Shown here: positions 16,713 through 25,857 of the stretch, one piece after another
Layout of the letters: every line of letters begins with the position of its first letter
Position numbering within the stretch: the stretch's first letter is position 1
The notes under the pieces: generated by a model
The model's database searches: none
Told to the model about the DNA's origin: nothing
What the model saw: only the letters and a program-made list of their open reading frames with translations
Made by a program: the position numbers and the translations under genes
NCBI RefSeq assembly: GCF_023559245.1
Contig: NZ_CP097462.1
Coordinates: 434,001 to 498,000, forward strand
DNA length: 64,000 nucleotides
Direction: 5' to 3'
Source of the DNA: Sphingomonas sp. KRR8
GTDB lineage: Bacteria > Pseudomonadota > Alphaproteobacteria > Sphingomonadales > Sphingomonadaceae

Positions 16713-18947
16713 ATGTATGCTTCCATTCTCGGCCTCGCCGCCGCTCTCGCCGCCCAGCCCGCACCCCAGACGACAGCCATTCAGCCGAAAACGCTGACGC
16801 TTGAGCGGGTGTTCGCCAGCCCCTCGCTCGGCGGGAGCGTGCCCCGGCTGCCGAAGCTCTCGCCCGACGGCAAGCTCGTGACCCTGCTGCGCAACCGCGC
16901 CGACGACCGCGAGCGCTACGACCTGTGGGCGATCAATCCCGCCACCGGCGCCGCTCGAATGCTGGTCGACAGCACGAAATTCGGCACCGGCGCCGCGCTG
17001 ACCGAACAAGAACGGATGCAGCGCGAACGCGCCCGCATCGGTAATCTCAAGGGCATCGTCGCCTACGACTGGGCGCCCGACGGGAAGTCGCTGATCGTGC
17101 CCTTGGACGGCGACGTTTATCTCGCAGGACTTGACGGCAATGTCCGCCGCCTCACCACCACCAAGGAGCCCGAGCTCGACTCCACCGTGAGTGAGACAGG
17201 CCGCTTCGTCAGCTTCGTTCGTGACAAGGCACTGCACGTGCTCGACGTCGCCAGCGGCGCCGACAAGCAGGTCACCCCGGCGGGCAGCGACACGCTGAGC
17301 TGGGGCTTGGCCGAATTCATCGCCGGCGAAGAGCTGCAGCGCTTTCGCGGGCATTGGTGGTCGCCCAAGGACGACCGCATCGCCGTCGCGCGGGTGGACG
17401 AAAGCCCGGTTGAGCTGGCCACCCGCACGGCGATCGGCGCGGAGAAGACCACCACCGTTCAGCAGCGCTACCCTCGCGCGGGCACCGCAAACGCGATCGT
17501 CGACCTCTACCTCGTCAACCCCGACGGCAGCGCCATGGTCAAGGCCGACCTCGGCACCAACCCAGACGTATACCTCGCCCGCGTCGACTGGCTGCCCGAC
17601 GGCAGCGGTCTTATCGTGCAGCGCGAAAGTCGCGACCAGAAGCGCCTCGACTACCTTCGCGTGAACGCCCGCACCGGCGCCTCGACCCTGCTGTTCGCCG
17701 ACACGTCCGACACCTGGATCAACCTCAGCGAGGACTTGAAGCCGCTCAAGGTCGGCGGTTTCCTGTTCAGCTCCGAACGCTCAGGTTTCCGTCACCTCTA
17801 CCGCTGGAACAACGGCCGGACGGAGCAGCTCACACGGGGTAATTGGGTGCTGGACGGCGTAACCGGCCTCGACGAGGCCTCCCACCGCGTCTTCTTCACC
17901 GCCAACCGGGAGCGAAGCTACGAGAAGCAGCTGTACGTCCTCGACTATGCCAAGCGCCGCGCGCAGCCGGTGCAGTTGACCGCCAATGGCACCAACAACT
18001 CGGTCAAGATGGACAAGACCGGCCGCCTGGCGCTGATCACCGCCAGCGGACCCGGCCAGCCCTCGCAGACCTGGCTCTCCAACGGAAATGGCAAGCGCCT
18101 GGCCTGGATCGAGCAGAACCTCGTCACGGGCAATCACCCTTACGCGCCTTATGCGGCAGCCGACGCGAGGCCTGAGTTCGGCCGTCTTCCGGCCGCGGAC
18201 GGCACCACCATGCTCGACTATCGCATCCTGCGTCCGGTCCTCGCGGCAGGGCAGAAGGCGCCGGTCTTCTTCCGCGTCTATGGCGGCCCGCAGGCGCAGG
18301 ACGTGCAGCAGGGCTGGGTCAGCCCGCTCGACCAGTGGCTGGTGCGCCAGGGCTTCATCGTCTTCGTCGTCGGCAACCGCGGGCAGGAGGGGCGGGGCAC
18401 CGCCTTCCAGAAGCCCGCCTATCGCAAGCTGGGCGGAGTCGAGGTCGAAGACCAGCTCGCCGGCCTTACCTGGCTCAAGCGGCAACCGGGCGTCGACCCG
18501 GACAAGGTTGTCGTCCACGGCTGGTCCTACGGCGGCTACATGACCCTGAAGCTGCTGGAGGCCGCGCCGCACGCTTTCGCCGCCGGGATCGCCGGCGCGC
18601 CGGTCACGCGCTGGGACCTCTACGACACCCATTACAGCGAGCATTACATGGGCGATCCCAGGATGGACCGCGCGGCCTACGACCGCTCCGACGCGCTTCA
18701 CGATGCATCCAGGATCGCCGACCCGCTGCTTCTGGTGCATGGGCTGAGCGACGATAACGTCTTGTTCGCCAATTCGACCGCCTTCATGGCGACCATGCAG
18801 GAGGCCAGGGTCCCGTTCGAAATGGCGGTCTATCCCGGCAAGACCCACAGCTTCGCGGGACCGAACATTCAGGTCGACCTGTGGCAGCGGATGATGGACT
18901 TCCTCGCCCGCCGCGACATCATCGCTCCGCGCAAGCCTCTGCAGTAA
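16713..18947 (+). CDS. Dipeptidyl peptidase IV-type S9B serine peptidase
   Basis: 744 aa with a short export-like N-terminus (MYASILGLAAALAAQPAP), a beta-propeller N-terminal domain (DPPIV_N) and an alpha/beta-hydrolase domain. Nucleophile Ser605 is in GWSYGGYMT, the acid lies in HGLSDDNV near 680, and His712 in YPGKTHSF. It removes dipeptides from peptide N-termini, probably in the periplasm. ATG 16713 was chosen because the longer frame has no signal peptide. Divergent from the M28 peptidase, another peptide-degrading enzyme. Confidence 0.9.
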   Translation: MYASILGLAAALAAQPAPQTTAIQPKTLTLERVFASPSLGGSVPRLPKLSPDGKLVTLLRNRADDRERYDLWAINPATGAARMLVDSTKFGTGAALTEQERMQRERARIGNLKGIVAYDWAPDGKSLIVPLDGDVYLAGLDGNVRRLTTTKEPELDSTVSETGRFVSFVRDKALHVLDVASGADKQVTPAGSDTLSWGLAEFIAGEELQRFRGHWWSPKDDRIAVARVDESPVELATRTAIGAEKTTTVQQRYPRAGTANAIVDLYLVNPDGSAMVKADLGTNPDVYLARVDWLPDGSGLIVQRESRDQKRLDYLRVNARTGASTLLFADTSDTWINLSEDLKPLKVGGFLFSSERSGFRHLYRWNNGRTEQLTRGNWVLDGVTGLDEASHRVFFTANRERSYEKQLYVLDYAKRRAQPVQLTANGTNNSVKMDKTGRLALITASGPGQPSQTWLSNGNGKRLAWIEQNLVTGNHPYAPYAAADARPEFGRLPAADGTTMLDYRILRPVLAAGQKAPVFFRVYGGPQAQDVQQGWVSPLDQWLVRQGFIVFVVGNRGQEGRGTAFQKPAYRKLGGVEVEDQLAGLTWLKRQPGVDPDKVVVHGWSYGGYMTLKLLEAAPHAFAAGIAGAPVTRWDLYDTHYSEHYMGDPRMDRAAYDRSDALHDASRIADPLLLVHGLSDDNVLFANSTAFMATMQEARVPFEMAVYPGKTHSFAGPNIQVDLWQRMMDFLARRDIIAPRKPLQ

Positions 18948-19036
18948 GCCGCCCGCCCTTGTTCCACGCGCCGGCGTGTGCATATCGGCCTGGAACGCCA
19001 CCGCCTGATGGCGCGTCGGCCTAGCGGAGAATGTGC

Positions 19037-20062
19037 ATGGGTTATCGGGTCGCCGTGGTCGGCGCGACGGGCAGTGTCGGGCGCGAGATGCTGCAGATCC
19101 TAGCCGAGCGGCAGTTCCCGCTCGATGAGGTGGCGGCGCTCGCCTCCTCGCGCAGCCAGGGTGACATCATCGATTTCGGTGACTCGGGCGAGACGCTGAA
19201 GGTCAACAACCTCGAGCATTTCGACTTCGAAGGCTGGGATATCGCGCTGTTCGCCGCGGGGTCCGAAGTTAGCAAGGTCCATGCTCCGCGCGCGGCGGCG
19301 GCGGGCTGCACCGTGATCGACAACAGCTCCTTCTTCCGCATGGACCCGGACGTCCCGCTGATCGTGCCCGAAGTGAACCCGGAGGCGATCACTGCCTATC
19401 GCGCCAAGAACATCATCGCCAATCCCAACTGCTCGACCGCGCAGATGGTCGTAGCCTTGAAGCCGCTCCACGACGTCGCCCGCATCAAGCGGGTGGTGGT
19501 CGCGACCTACCAATCGGTGTCGGGCGCCGGGAAGGCAGGCATGGACGAGCTGTTCAACCAGTCCCGCAACATCTTCGTCGGCGACAGTGCCGAGCCGCAT
19601 CATTTCACCAAGCAGATCGCCTTCAACGTCATTCCGCAAATCGACAGCTTCCTCGACGATGGCTCGACGAAGGAAGAGTGGAAGATGGTGGTCGAGACCA
19701 AGAAGATCCTCGATCCCAAGATCAAGGTCACGGCCACCTGCGTTCGCGTGCCGGTGTTCGTCGGCCACTCGGAAGCGGTGAACGTCGAGTTCGAGGACGA
19801 AATCTCCGCCCAGCAGGCGCAGGAGATCCTGCGTGAGGCTCCGGGCGTCATGCTGGTCGATAAGCGCGAGCCGGGCGGCTACGTCACCCCTGTCGAGTGC
19901 GTCGGCGATTATGCCACCTTCGTCTCACGCGTCCGCGAGGACCCGACGGTAGACAATGGCCTCAGCCTGTGGGTGGTCAGCGACAATCTCCGCAAGGGCG
20001 CGGCGCTGAACGCCGTGCAAATCGCCGAACTGCTCGGCCGCAAGCACCTCCAAAAAGCCTGA
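19037..20062 (+). CDS. asd: Aspartate-semialdehyde dehydrogenase
   Basis: Reduces aspartyl phosphate to aspartate semialdehyde with NADPH, the branch point to lysine/diaminopimelate, threonine and methionine. 341 aa: NADP-binding VVGATGSVGREML at the N-terminus, catalytic Cys132 in NPNCSTAQM, and FVGHSEAVNVEF. ATG 19037 has GGAGA 7 nt upstream and is preferred over ATG 19031. Its product feeds DapF, also encoded here. Confidence 0.95.
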   Translation: MGYRVAVVGATGSVGREMLQILAERQFPLDEVAALASSRSQGDIIDFGDSGETLKVNNLEHFDFEGWDIALFAAGSEVSKVHAPRAAAAGCTVIDNSSFFRMDPDVPLIVPEVNPEAITAYRAKNIIANPNCSTAQMVVALKPLHDVARIKRVVVATYQSVSGAGKAGMDELFNQSRNIFVGDSAEPHHFTKQIAFNVIPQIDSFLDDGSTKEEWKMVVETKKILDPKIKVTATCVRVPVFVGHSEAVNVEFEDEISAQQAQEILREAPGVMLVDKREPGGYVTPVECVGDYATFVSRVREDPTVDNGLSLWVVSDNLRKGAALNAVQIAELLGRKHLQKA

Positions 20063-20069
20063 GCAAGTC

Positions 20070-20846
20070 TCAGAAGGGGAAGAGAGCGTCGTAGATCTGC
20101 TGGCCCCAGCGCGCCTGCTGCGCGCTGGTCAGCTGGCCACGGCCACCGTAGAGCACTCGCGCTTCGGCGATCTGCGTGTGCTTGATGCTGTTGTCGCGGG
20201 TGATGTCCTGCGGGCGGATCAGACCGGTGATCACCAGTTCGCGCAGTTCATTGTCCACGCGCATTTCCTGCCGTCCGCGGATCATCAGATTGCCGTTGGG
20301 CAGCACGTCGGTCACGACAGCCGCCAAGGTCAGGTTGATCGTTTCCGATCGCGCGATGGTCCCGCTGCCCTGGCTGCCCGACTTGCTGCTGCCGGTCACC
20401 GATCCGCTGCTGTTCTTGCCCGGCAGGACCTTGTCGATCAATTTGTCGAGCCCGAGTAGCCCGGCGATCCCGGCCGTTTCGCTGCCCGTCCGATTGCGGG
20501 TGTTGGCATTGTCCATCGCGGCCTTGTCGGTAGTCTGCACCTTGATCGTCAGGATATCGCCCTTGGCGTAGGCCCGGTTGTCGCGGAACAGCCCCGCCGC
20601 GCCGGGCCTGAACAGCGATGCGGTCTGCAGTGGGGCAGTTTGCTCAGCCACGGGCGGAGGCGCTGGCGCTGGCGCGGCTCGGTCGCTTCGTCCGCTGCTT
20701 GCCAGGCTTGGCTCGATCGCCGGAGCAGGAACCTCGGTCGGTTTCGAGAAGCGCGGCGGCCTGCCGACGCTGGCGATCGTACCCGCAACGCCGCAGCCGC
20801 CAAGCGCCGCACACGCAATCAGAAGACCAATCCTGCGCATCTTCAC
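20070..20846 (-). CDS. flgH: Flagellar L-ring protein FlgH
   Basis: 258-aa outer-membrane lipoprotein forming the L ring around the rod. A lipobox LGGCG puts the acylated Cys at about residue 18. A Pro/Ala-rich stretch follows, then the FlgH core: LFRDNRAYAKGDILTIKV, NLMIRGRQEMRVDNE and LVITGLIRPQDI. Its start overlaps the flgA stop by ATGA. flgI (P ring), a frequent neighbour, is absent here. Confidence 0.94.
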   Translation of the reverse strand: MKMRRIGLLIACAALGGCGVAGTIASVGRPPRFSKPTEVPAPAIEPSLASSGRSDRAAPAPAPPPVAEQTAPLQTASLFRPGAAGLFRDNRAYAKGDILTIKVQTTDKAAMDNANTRNRTGSETAGIAGLLGLDKLIDKVLPGKNSSGSVTGSSKSGSQGSGTIARSETINLTLAAVVTDVLPNGNLMIRGRQEMRVDNELRELVITGLIRPQDITRDNSIKHTQIAEARVLYGGRGQLTSAQQARWGQQIYDALFPF

Positions 20847-21247
20847 TCACCCCCGAGGCGCACCGCGCCGCTGCCGACGACAATCCCGTCCAGCGTCCGG
20901 CTGGTCGGTACCGCGACCACCCGCACCAGGTCGCCCCTGCGCCCGTCGCCTAGCGCACGCCCTTGCGCGCGGATCAGCAGGGTACCGGAGCGGAAGCTGA
21001 TGGTGACCGGCTCGCCACGCTTCACCAGCCGCGGCTCGGCTACGTCCGCGGCGCGAACCAGCGTTCCGGCCGGCAGCATTCTCAGTGCCTCCCTGCCGAG
21101 GATCTGCGCCGGTCCGGCGATCGGCAGCATGGGCGCCGGCCGCTCCTCCAGCACGAAGTCGCTCGCGCCGAGCAGATCGCCGCGCGCGACATCGTGCGCC
21201 AGCACCGGCAGCGGCGTGCCGAGCAACGCGAGTGCAAGCCCCAGCAT
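20843..21247 (-). CDS. flgA: Flagellar P-ring assembly chaperone FlgA
   Basis: 134 aa with an export signal (MLGLALALLGTPLPVLA) and a SAF-type C-terminal domain: ILGREALRMLPAGTLVRAADV, PVTISFRSGTLLIRAQGRAL, DLVRVVAVPTSRTLDGIVV. Short versus enterobacterial FlgA (about 200 aa), consistent with loss of the N-terminal subdomain. ATG overlaps the flgG stop as TGATG, so the two are coupled. Confidence 0.87.
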   Translation of the reverse strand: MLGLALALLGTPLPVLAHDVARGDLLGASDFVLEERPAPMLPIAGPAQILGREALRMLPAGTLVRAADVAEPRLVKRGEPVTISFRSGTLLIRAQGRALGDGRRGDLVRVVAVPTSRTLDGIVVGSGAVRLGGE

Positions 21248-22032
21248 CAGCGCATCTGCGTCGAGGTGGAGAGCATCTCGTCCACTGTCTTCACCACACG
21301 GCTGTTCATCTCATAGGCGCGCTGGGCGGTGATCAGCGCGGTGATCTCGCTCACCGGATTGACGTTGCTGGCCTCCAGATAGCCCTGGCGCAGTCCGCCG
21401 AAGCCCGGATCACCCGGGCTGGCCACGTTGGGCTGCCCGCTGGCCGAGGTCGCCAGGAACAGGTTGCCGCCCTGCGCCTCAAGCCCCGCTTCGTTGACGA
21501 AATTCGCCAGCTGCAACTGGCCGACGTCCTGCATGTCGGTCTGACCGTCCAGCTTGACCTGGACCTTGCCAGTCGGACTGATGACCACGTCGGTCGCTTG
21601 CGGGGGGATCGTGATCCCTGGCTGCACGGGGTAGCCGTCCGCCGTGACGAGCTCGCCCTGGTCCGACAGCTGGAACGACCCCGAGCGGGTATAAGCGGTC
21701 TCGCCATTCGGCATGGTGACCTGAAAATATCCCTGGCCCTGGATCGCCACGTCATAGCGGTTGGAGGTGCTGGTCATCGCGCCCTGTTCGGCGATACGAT
21801 AGACACCGCCCGTGCGCACGCCCGCGCCGATCTGGATGCCGGACGGCGAGCGGGCTTCCTGACCGCCCGTCGAGGCGCCCGGCCGCTGCACCTGCTCGTA
21901 GAGCAGGTCCTGAAACTCCGCCCGCTGCCGTTTGTAGGCGGTGGTGTTCATGTTCGCGATATTGTTGGAAATGACATCCACATTGGTCTGCTGGGCAAGC
22001 ATTCCGGTGGCGGCGATGGACAGGCTGCGCAT
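21247..22032 (-). CDS. flgG: Flagellar distal rod protein FlgG
   Basis: 261 aa, the family length. The N-terminal rod motif MRSLSIAATGMLAQQTNVDV with NNIANMNTTAYKRQRAEFQD, the central GYFQVTMPNG and the C-terminal SNVNPVSEITALITAQRAYE are all present. Forms the distal rod through the P and L rings. Follows flgF after 27 nt in the same direction. Confidence 0.95.
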   Translation of the reverse strand: MRSLSIAATGMLAQQTNVDVISNNIANMNTTAYKRQRAEFQDLLYEQVQRPGASTGGQEARSPSGIQIGAGVRTGGVYRIAEQGAMTSTSNRYDVAIQGQGYFQVTMPNGETAYTRSGSFQLSDQGELVTADGYPVQPGITIPPQATDVVISPTGKVQVKLDGQTDMQDVGQLQLANFVNEAGLEAQGGNLFLATSASGQPNVASPGDPGFGGLRQGYLEASNVNPVSEITALITAQRAYEMNSRVVKTVDEMLSTSTQMR

Positions 22033-22059
22033 GGCGGTTCCTCGTCTTTCGATTGCGTC

Positions 22060-22809
22060 TTAGTTGCGGAAGGAACTGAGCCGATCGAGCGCCCGCTTGC
22101 GCAGGTCGGCGATGGCATCGGCGAGATGTTGCGAGGTTTGATAGGCCCTCAGGACCTCTATCATCTGGGTCGTCTCGACGATCGGCTGGACATTGCTCCC
22201 TTCAAGCCCGCCCGAATGTAATTTGGTGTCCGCGGCGGAGAGTTCCTTGCCCGGTGACCTGGCGTCCAGCAGGCCGTCGCCGCGCGCCGTGAGCACGCTT
22301 TCATCCCCGAAGCGTGTGACAGACAGCCGCCCCAGTGGCCCGCTCGGCCCGTTCACGGTGCCATCGGTAAGGATCGCGACCCGTCCGGCGGCATCGGGTG
22401 GGATGCGGATGGCGCCGCCACCTTCACCTCGCACCGGCTGACCGGTCGCCGTGACCAATGTTCCGTCGTCCTGCACGGCAAGGCTGCCGGCCCGGGTGTA
22501 GGCGGTGCCACCGTTAGGCAGCGTCACGCCAAGATAGCCCGGGCCATCGATGGCGACGTCCAGGGGGTGGCCGGTGGCGTTGAACCCGCCGCCGCGACTG
22601 TCATGCACCGCTCCGTGGTCGAGCACGTAGGACACGGGCTTGCTGTCCTGCGGGACCTCGCCTTCGCTGGGCTTCACCATTTCCTCGAACATCGGCAATT
22701 CGCGTTTGAAACCGGTGGTCGACACGTTGGCGAGGTTGTTGGCTACCACGTCCATACGCCGTTGCAGCGCTTGTTCGTGGCTCAGCAGGACGTAGCTGGA
22801 AATGTCCAT
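22060..22809 (-). CDS. flgF: Flagellar proximal rod protein FlgF
   Basis: 249 aa; MDISSYVLLSHEQALQRRMD with NNLANVSTTGFKRELPMFEE, GPGYLGVTLPNGGTAYTRAG and SNVQPIVETTQMIEVLRAYQ mark a rod/hook-family protein of the FlgF type. First gene of the minus-strand flgF-flgG-flgA-flgH operon; a shared flagellar palindrome lies 31 bp upstream. Confidence 0.93.
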   Translation of the reverse strand: MDISSYVLLSHEQALQRRMDVVANNLANVSTTGFKRELPMFEEMVKPSEGEVPQDSKPVSYVLDHGAVHDSRGGGFNATGHPLDVAIDGPGYLGVTLPNGGTAYTRAGSLAVQDDGTLVTATGQPVRGEGGGAIRIPPDAAGRVAILTDGTVNGPSGPLGRLSVTRFGDESVLTARGDGLLDARSPGKELSAADTKLHSGGLEGSNVQPIVETTQMIEVLRAYQTSQHLADAIADLRKRALDRLSSFRN

Positions 22810-22839
22810 CGGCGGCTCGACCCCAAGAAAAGCGGGCTA

Positions 22840-22852
22840 GGCAAGTTCTGCC
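22840..22852. promoter_or_regulatory. Flagellar palindrome copy A (flgF/fliL intergenic)
   Basis: GGCAAGTTCTGCC followed by GGGTC. It shares 17 of 18 bases with copy B (35393-35410) and the GGCA-N5-TGCC arms with copy C (32208-32220). It is placed to serve both flgF and fliL. It resembles, from memory, the dyad ftr site of Caulobacter FlbD; the binding protein is not proven. Confidence 0.5.
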
Positions 22853-22915
22853 GGGTCCCGCCTCTATAATAGTCGGGTGGCGGCGCATCCGGTCGCGTCG
22901 CCGCCTTTTCTGCTC

Positions 22916-23461
22916 ATGGGGGATCCAGTGGCGTCTGCCGACAAGGACAAGGAAGCGCCGGAAGCGGTCGCAGCAACGGAGACTGCCGAAGGGGAGGAGA
23001 GCGCCGTTGCGGCGTCCGCAAAGGGTGGCAAGAGCAAGCTGCTGATCATCGCTGCCGCGGCACTGCTGCTGCTTGGCGGCGGTGGCGGAGCCGCTTGGTT
23101 CTTTTTCCTCCGGGCTCCGGCCTCGGCCAGCCACGATCAGAAAGCCGAACCGGTCACCGCCGAGGAGCTCGTCGACGTGGCGGAAATGACGGTCAACCTG
23201 CGTACCAGCGATGGCGGCGCGAAAACGCTTCGAGTCCACCTGATGCTGGTGCCCGGAGACAAGAAAAAGGAAGAGATCACCGCCGCGCTGCCGTTGGTGA
23301 TCGACGCTTTCCAGCCCTTCCTGCGTGAACTTCGGCCCGAAGACATCGCCGGCTCCGCCGCGACCTTCCGCATCAAGGAAGAAATGCTGGTCCGCGCGAA
23401 TGCGGTGCTCGGACCCAAGTCGGTTCGCGACGTCCTTATCCAGGATCTGGTGCAGCAATGA
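22916..23461 (+). CDS. fliL: Flagellar basal-body protein FliL
   Basis: 181 aa: an acidic Ala-rich cytoplasmic N-terminus, one transmembrane helix (LLIIAAAALLLLGGGGGAAWF, about residues 42-63), and a periplasmic stomatin-like domain with ALPLVIDAFQPFLRELRPEDI. FliL rings support the stator units. Two starts are possible: ATG 22916, without a clear Shine-Dalgarno, or GTG 22928 with GGGGGA 5 nt upstream; they differ by four residues. Overlaps fliM by ATGA. Confidence 0.9.
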   Translation: MGDPVASADKDKEAPEAVAATETAEGEESAVAASAKGGKSKLLIIAAAALLLLGGGGGAAWFFFLRAPASASHDQKAEPVTAEELVDVAEMTVNLRTSDGGAKTLRVHLMLVPGDKKKEEITAALPLVIDAFQPFLRELRPEDIAGSAATFRIKEEMLVRANAVLGPKSVRDVLIQDLVQQ

Positions 23462-24468
23462 CCGACGACGACTTCGACCTGCCCGACCCGCCCGCCGCGC
23501 CACTGGCGGGGGAGGGCGGTGCCTTCGGCCAGGCCGACATCGATGCGTTGTTTGGTGACGTCGGAACGACCGCGCCCGCCCGAACCGGCTTGCGTGCGCT
23601 GATCGAGAATGACTCGGTGCGGCAGGAGCGCCTGCCGATGCTCGAGGTCATCTGCGACCGGGTCCTGCGCAGCTTTGCGACGGCGATGCGCAATCTCACC
23701 TCCGAAACCATCGATGTCAGCCTCGACGGGGTAAGCTCGGGCCGGTTCGGTGACCTGATGAACCATGCGCCGCTGCCGGCGATGTTCGGCGTATTCCGCA
23801 TTCCCGAATGGGACGACTACGGTGTGATCATCGTGGAGCCGGCGCTCATCTACTCGTCGGTTGATGCCCTGCTTGGCGGCGGCAAATCGGGCGAGCGCCA
23901 ACAACGCATCGAGGGCCGCGCCTTTACGCCCATCGAGACGGCGCTGGTCGGCAAGCTCATGCAGCTCGCGCTGGACGAGCTCGCTGCCTCCTTCGGATCG
24001 ATCGCGGCCATCAGCATGGTGGTGGAGCGGATCGAGACCAGCCCTCGCTTCGCGGCCATCGTTGGGCCGACCACTACCACCGCCGTGTGCAGCTACGGCG
24101 TCGAGATCGAAGGCAAGTTGGGCCGCTTCACGGTCCTGCTTCCCCATCCCTGCATCGAACCGGTGCGGGACAAGCTGCTGCAGCGATTCATGGGCGAAAA
24201 GTCGGGCGGCGACGCGGGCTGGACCAGCCATTTCGAGCGCGAACTGCGGAGCATGCCGCTCGACCTTGCGGCCCGCCTGTCTGACCGCGAACTGGCCTAT
24301 CACGATGTCCGCCAATGGCAGGTCGGCGACGTCGTTCCGCTTGGCGTTGGACCCGACGATCCGCTCACGCTCGTCGTCGAGGGACTGCCGCTCGCCGCCG
24401 GACTCATCGGTCGCAAGGGCAGCGCCGCGGCCGTTCGTCTTACATCTGCCTGGGGTTCCGCGTCATGA
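23458..24468 (+). CDS. fliM: Flagellar motor switch protein FliM
   Basis: 336 aa. The N-terminal ADIDALFGDV is a recognisable CheY-P-binding segment. The middle domain follows (LEVICDRVLRSFATAMRNL, LMNHAPLPAMFGVFRI, with the family GGGKSGERQ signature before TPIE), then a SpoA/FliN-like C-terminal domain (QVGDVVPLGVGPDDPLTLVV). Part of the C ring that sets rotation sense. ATGA overlaps on both sides couple it to fliL and the PflI-like gene. Confidence 0.95.
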   Translation: MTDDDFDLPDPPAAPLAGEGGAFGQADIDALFGDVGTTAPARTGLRALIENDSVRQERLPMLEVICDRVLRSFATAMRNLTSETIDVSLDGVSSGRFGDLMNHAPLPAMFGVFRIPEWDDYGVIIVEPALIYSSVDALLGGGKSGERQQRIEGRAFTPIETALVGKLMQLALDELAASFGSIAAISMVVERIETSPRFAAIVGPTTTTAVCSYGVEIEGKLGRFTVLLPHPCIEPVRDKLLQRFMGEKSGGDAGWTSHFERELRSMPLDLAARLSDRELAYHDVRQWQVGDVVPLGVGPDDPLTLVVEGLPLAAGLIGRKGSAAAVRLTSAWGSAS

Positions 24469-24818
24469 GCATTGCAACCACCGTCAACCTGGTCCTCGTC
24501 ATCCTCTGCCTGGCTGTGCTGGTGCAATGCCATCGCATGATGCGAAGTCTCGATGGTTTCCGCCGGGCAGACCTTCCCGGTACCGCGGCCGCGCTGGAGA
24601 CTGCGACGACCGAAGCCTGCCGGGTGCTCGAGCAGCTTCGCCGACTGCTTTCCGAGGAAACCCCGTCCAAGCTGCGCGCCCTGGGTGAGGCGGAGCGGAT
24701 CGGTGATGAGTTGGCCGTGATGATTGGCATCGCTAACGCCAGCGCGGACCGGCTGCTGGAAACGGCCAAGACTGCGCGCAAGCCGACCCGCTCGCGCGAG
24801 GCAAAGGCGGCAGCATGA
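24465..24818 (+). CDS. PflI-like (DUF6468) flagellar positioning protein
   Basis: 117 aa with an N-terminal membrane helix (TTVNLVLVILCLAVLVQCHRM), then an amphipathic helical region and a basic end. The place right after fliL-fliM and before a MotE-like gene is that of PflI in Caulobacter, a polar flagellum positioning factor with N-terminal anchor. ATG 24465 overlaps the fliM stop. Identity rests more on context and architecture than on a motif. Confidence 0.65.
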   Translation: MSIATTVNLVLVILCLAVLVQCHRMMRSLDGFRRADLPGTAAALETATTEACRVLEQLRRLLSEETPSKLRALGEAERIGDELAVMIGIANASADRLLETAKTARKPTRSREAKAAA

Positions 24819-25381
24819 AGATCCGCTTCTCTCTTCTGGCGATGACCGCGGCTACTGCTGGCCTGTCGGCACTTGCCAATGCGATCACCGGTGCCGCCGA
24901 GCCGACCCGGCTTGGTGCCTCGATCGGTGACGATCTCGCCGCCCGTGACCGGCAGGCGGCGCAGAAAGCTCGCGGGCTCGACCTGCGCGAGCAGGCGGCC
25001 CGCGCGGCCGAGGCGCGGCTGCGCGCTTCCGGCACCAACCCCACCGCTCCGCCTTCGCCATCCGCGCAAGCCGCCGCGGCGAAAGCGAGCGACGAACAGC
25101 GCTATGCCGAGCTTGCCCGCATCTACCAGGCGATGAAGCCAAAGGCCGCGGCGCAGGTGCTTCAGCATTTGGCGCTCACTCTCCAGGTCGAGGTCGCCAG
25201 GCGGATGCGCGAACGCTCAACCGCGCTCATCCTGGCGGCAATGGATCCAACCAACGCGGCGCAACTGACCACCGCGATGGCCCGTCAGGGCAGCGACAAG
25301 CCGGGCTGGATGGCGCTATCGGGGGAGGAGCATGCGGCAGCCGGGGCAGGGGCGAAGCTTCCCGCCGCGGCACCGCGCTGA
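24815..25381 (+). CDS. MotE-like motility chaperone (MgtE-N fold)
   Basis: 188 aa: an N-terminal hydrophobic export signal, a charged coiled-coil region (DLAARDRQAAQKARGLDLRE), an Ala/Pro linker, and an MgtE-N/FliG-middle-like repeat (LARIYQAMKPKAAAQVLQHL, RMRERSTALILAAMDPTNAA). This matches MotE, the periplasmic chaperone of MotC in rhizobia. Last gene of the fliL operon, overlapping the previous gene by ATGA. Confidence 0.75.
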   Translation: MKIRFSLLAMTAATAGLSALANAITGAAEPTRLGASIGDDLAARDRQAAQKARGLDLREQAARAAEARLRASGTNPTAPPSPSAQAAAAKASDEQRYAELARIYQAMKPKAAAQVLQHLALTLQVEVARRMRERSTALILAAMDPTNAAQLTTAMARQGSDKPGWMALSGEEHAAAGAGAKLPAAAPR

Positions 25382-25383
25382 GT

Positions 25384-25764
25384 TCAGGCGGGTTGGGCTT
25401 GAACCCTTGTCAGCAGGACCTTGGCTACGGTCGGCACAGCCTGCCGAACTGCCTGGTCGAGGTCGCGCGACAGCGCCTCTGCGTTAACGGCGGCGTAGGG
25501 CGCGGCGCGCAGCCGGGCATGTTCGCTCAAGGCGCTGATTGCAGCCGCGCGGATCAGCGGGATGTTCTGGTCGAGCGACGCTTCATCGGCGCCGCTCACT
25601 GCCAGCGACACCTTCAGCTGCCCCTGGATCTGCCCGCTGTCCACGATTGCCACTGCCATGGGCGCGAGCGGCTTGATGGCCGCGTCCGACGGCGGAGCAG
25701 CGCCATTGCTGGCCGCCATCAGGACAAGCGCAATGGGCAGAATGAAGGGGCGGTGACGAAGCAC
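25384..25764 (-). CDS. Periplasmic FliL-like protein, unassigned
   Basis: 126 aa with a signal peptide (about 1-22, ending near SNGAAPP). The mature part reads like a FliL periplasmic domain: a beta strand QLKVSLAVSG, a helix NIPLIRAAAISALSEHARLR, and a terminal VPTVAKVLLTRVQAQ strand matching SVRDVLIQDLVQQ of the nearby FliL. No transmembrane anchor remains after cleavage. It is antisense to its flagellar neighbours, 3 bp from the MotE-like gene. FliL kinship is inference from pattern, not alignment. Confidence 0.7.
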   Translation of the reverse strand: MLRHRPFILPIALVLMAASNGAAPPSDAAIKPLAPMAVAIVDSGQIQGQLKVSLAVSGADEASLDQNIPLIRAAAISALSEHARLRAAPYAAVNAEALSRDLDQAVRQAVPTVAKVLLTRVQAQPA

Positions 25765-25857
25765 AGTGGTTCGGGTCCGGATCGCAATTGTAGGTTCGCG
25801 CCCGCGTTACGCGCGCGAATCTTTCTATAGTGGAAGCAGACATCCTTAACGGAACGC

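Noticed and set aside
17781..19001. 406-codon frame antisense to the DPP-IV gene
   Set aside because: Composition typical of a reverse-frame shadow; the sense gene has a full catalytic triad.
22840..22852. Sigma-54 promoter at the flagellar palindrome
   Set aside because: GG and GC are 8 nt apart rather than the required 10 in both orientations.
22865..22870. TATAAT before fliL as a sigma-70 -10 box
   Set aside because: No TTG-containing -35 at 16-18 bp spacing; left as an isolated match.
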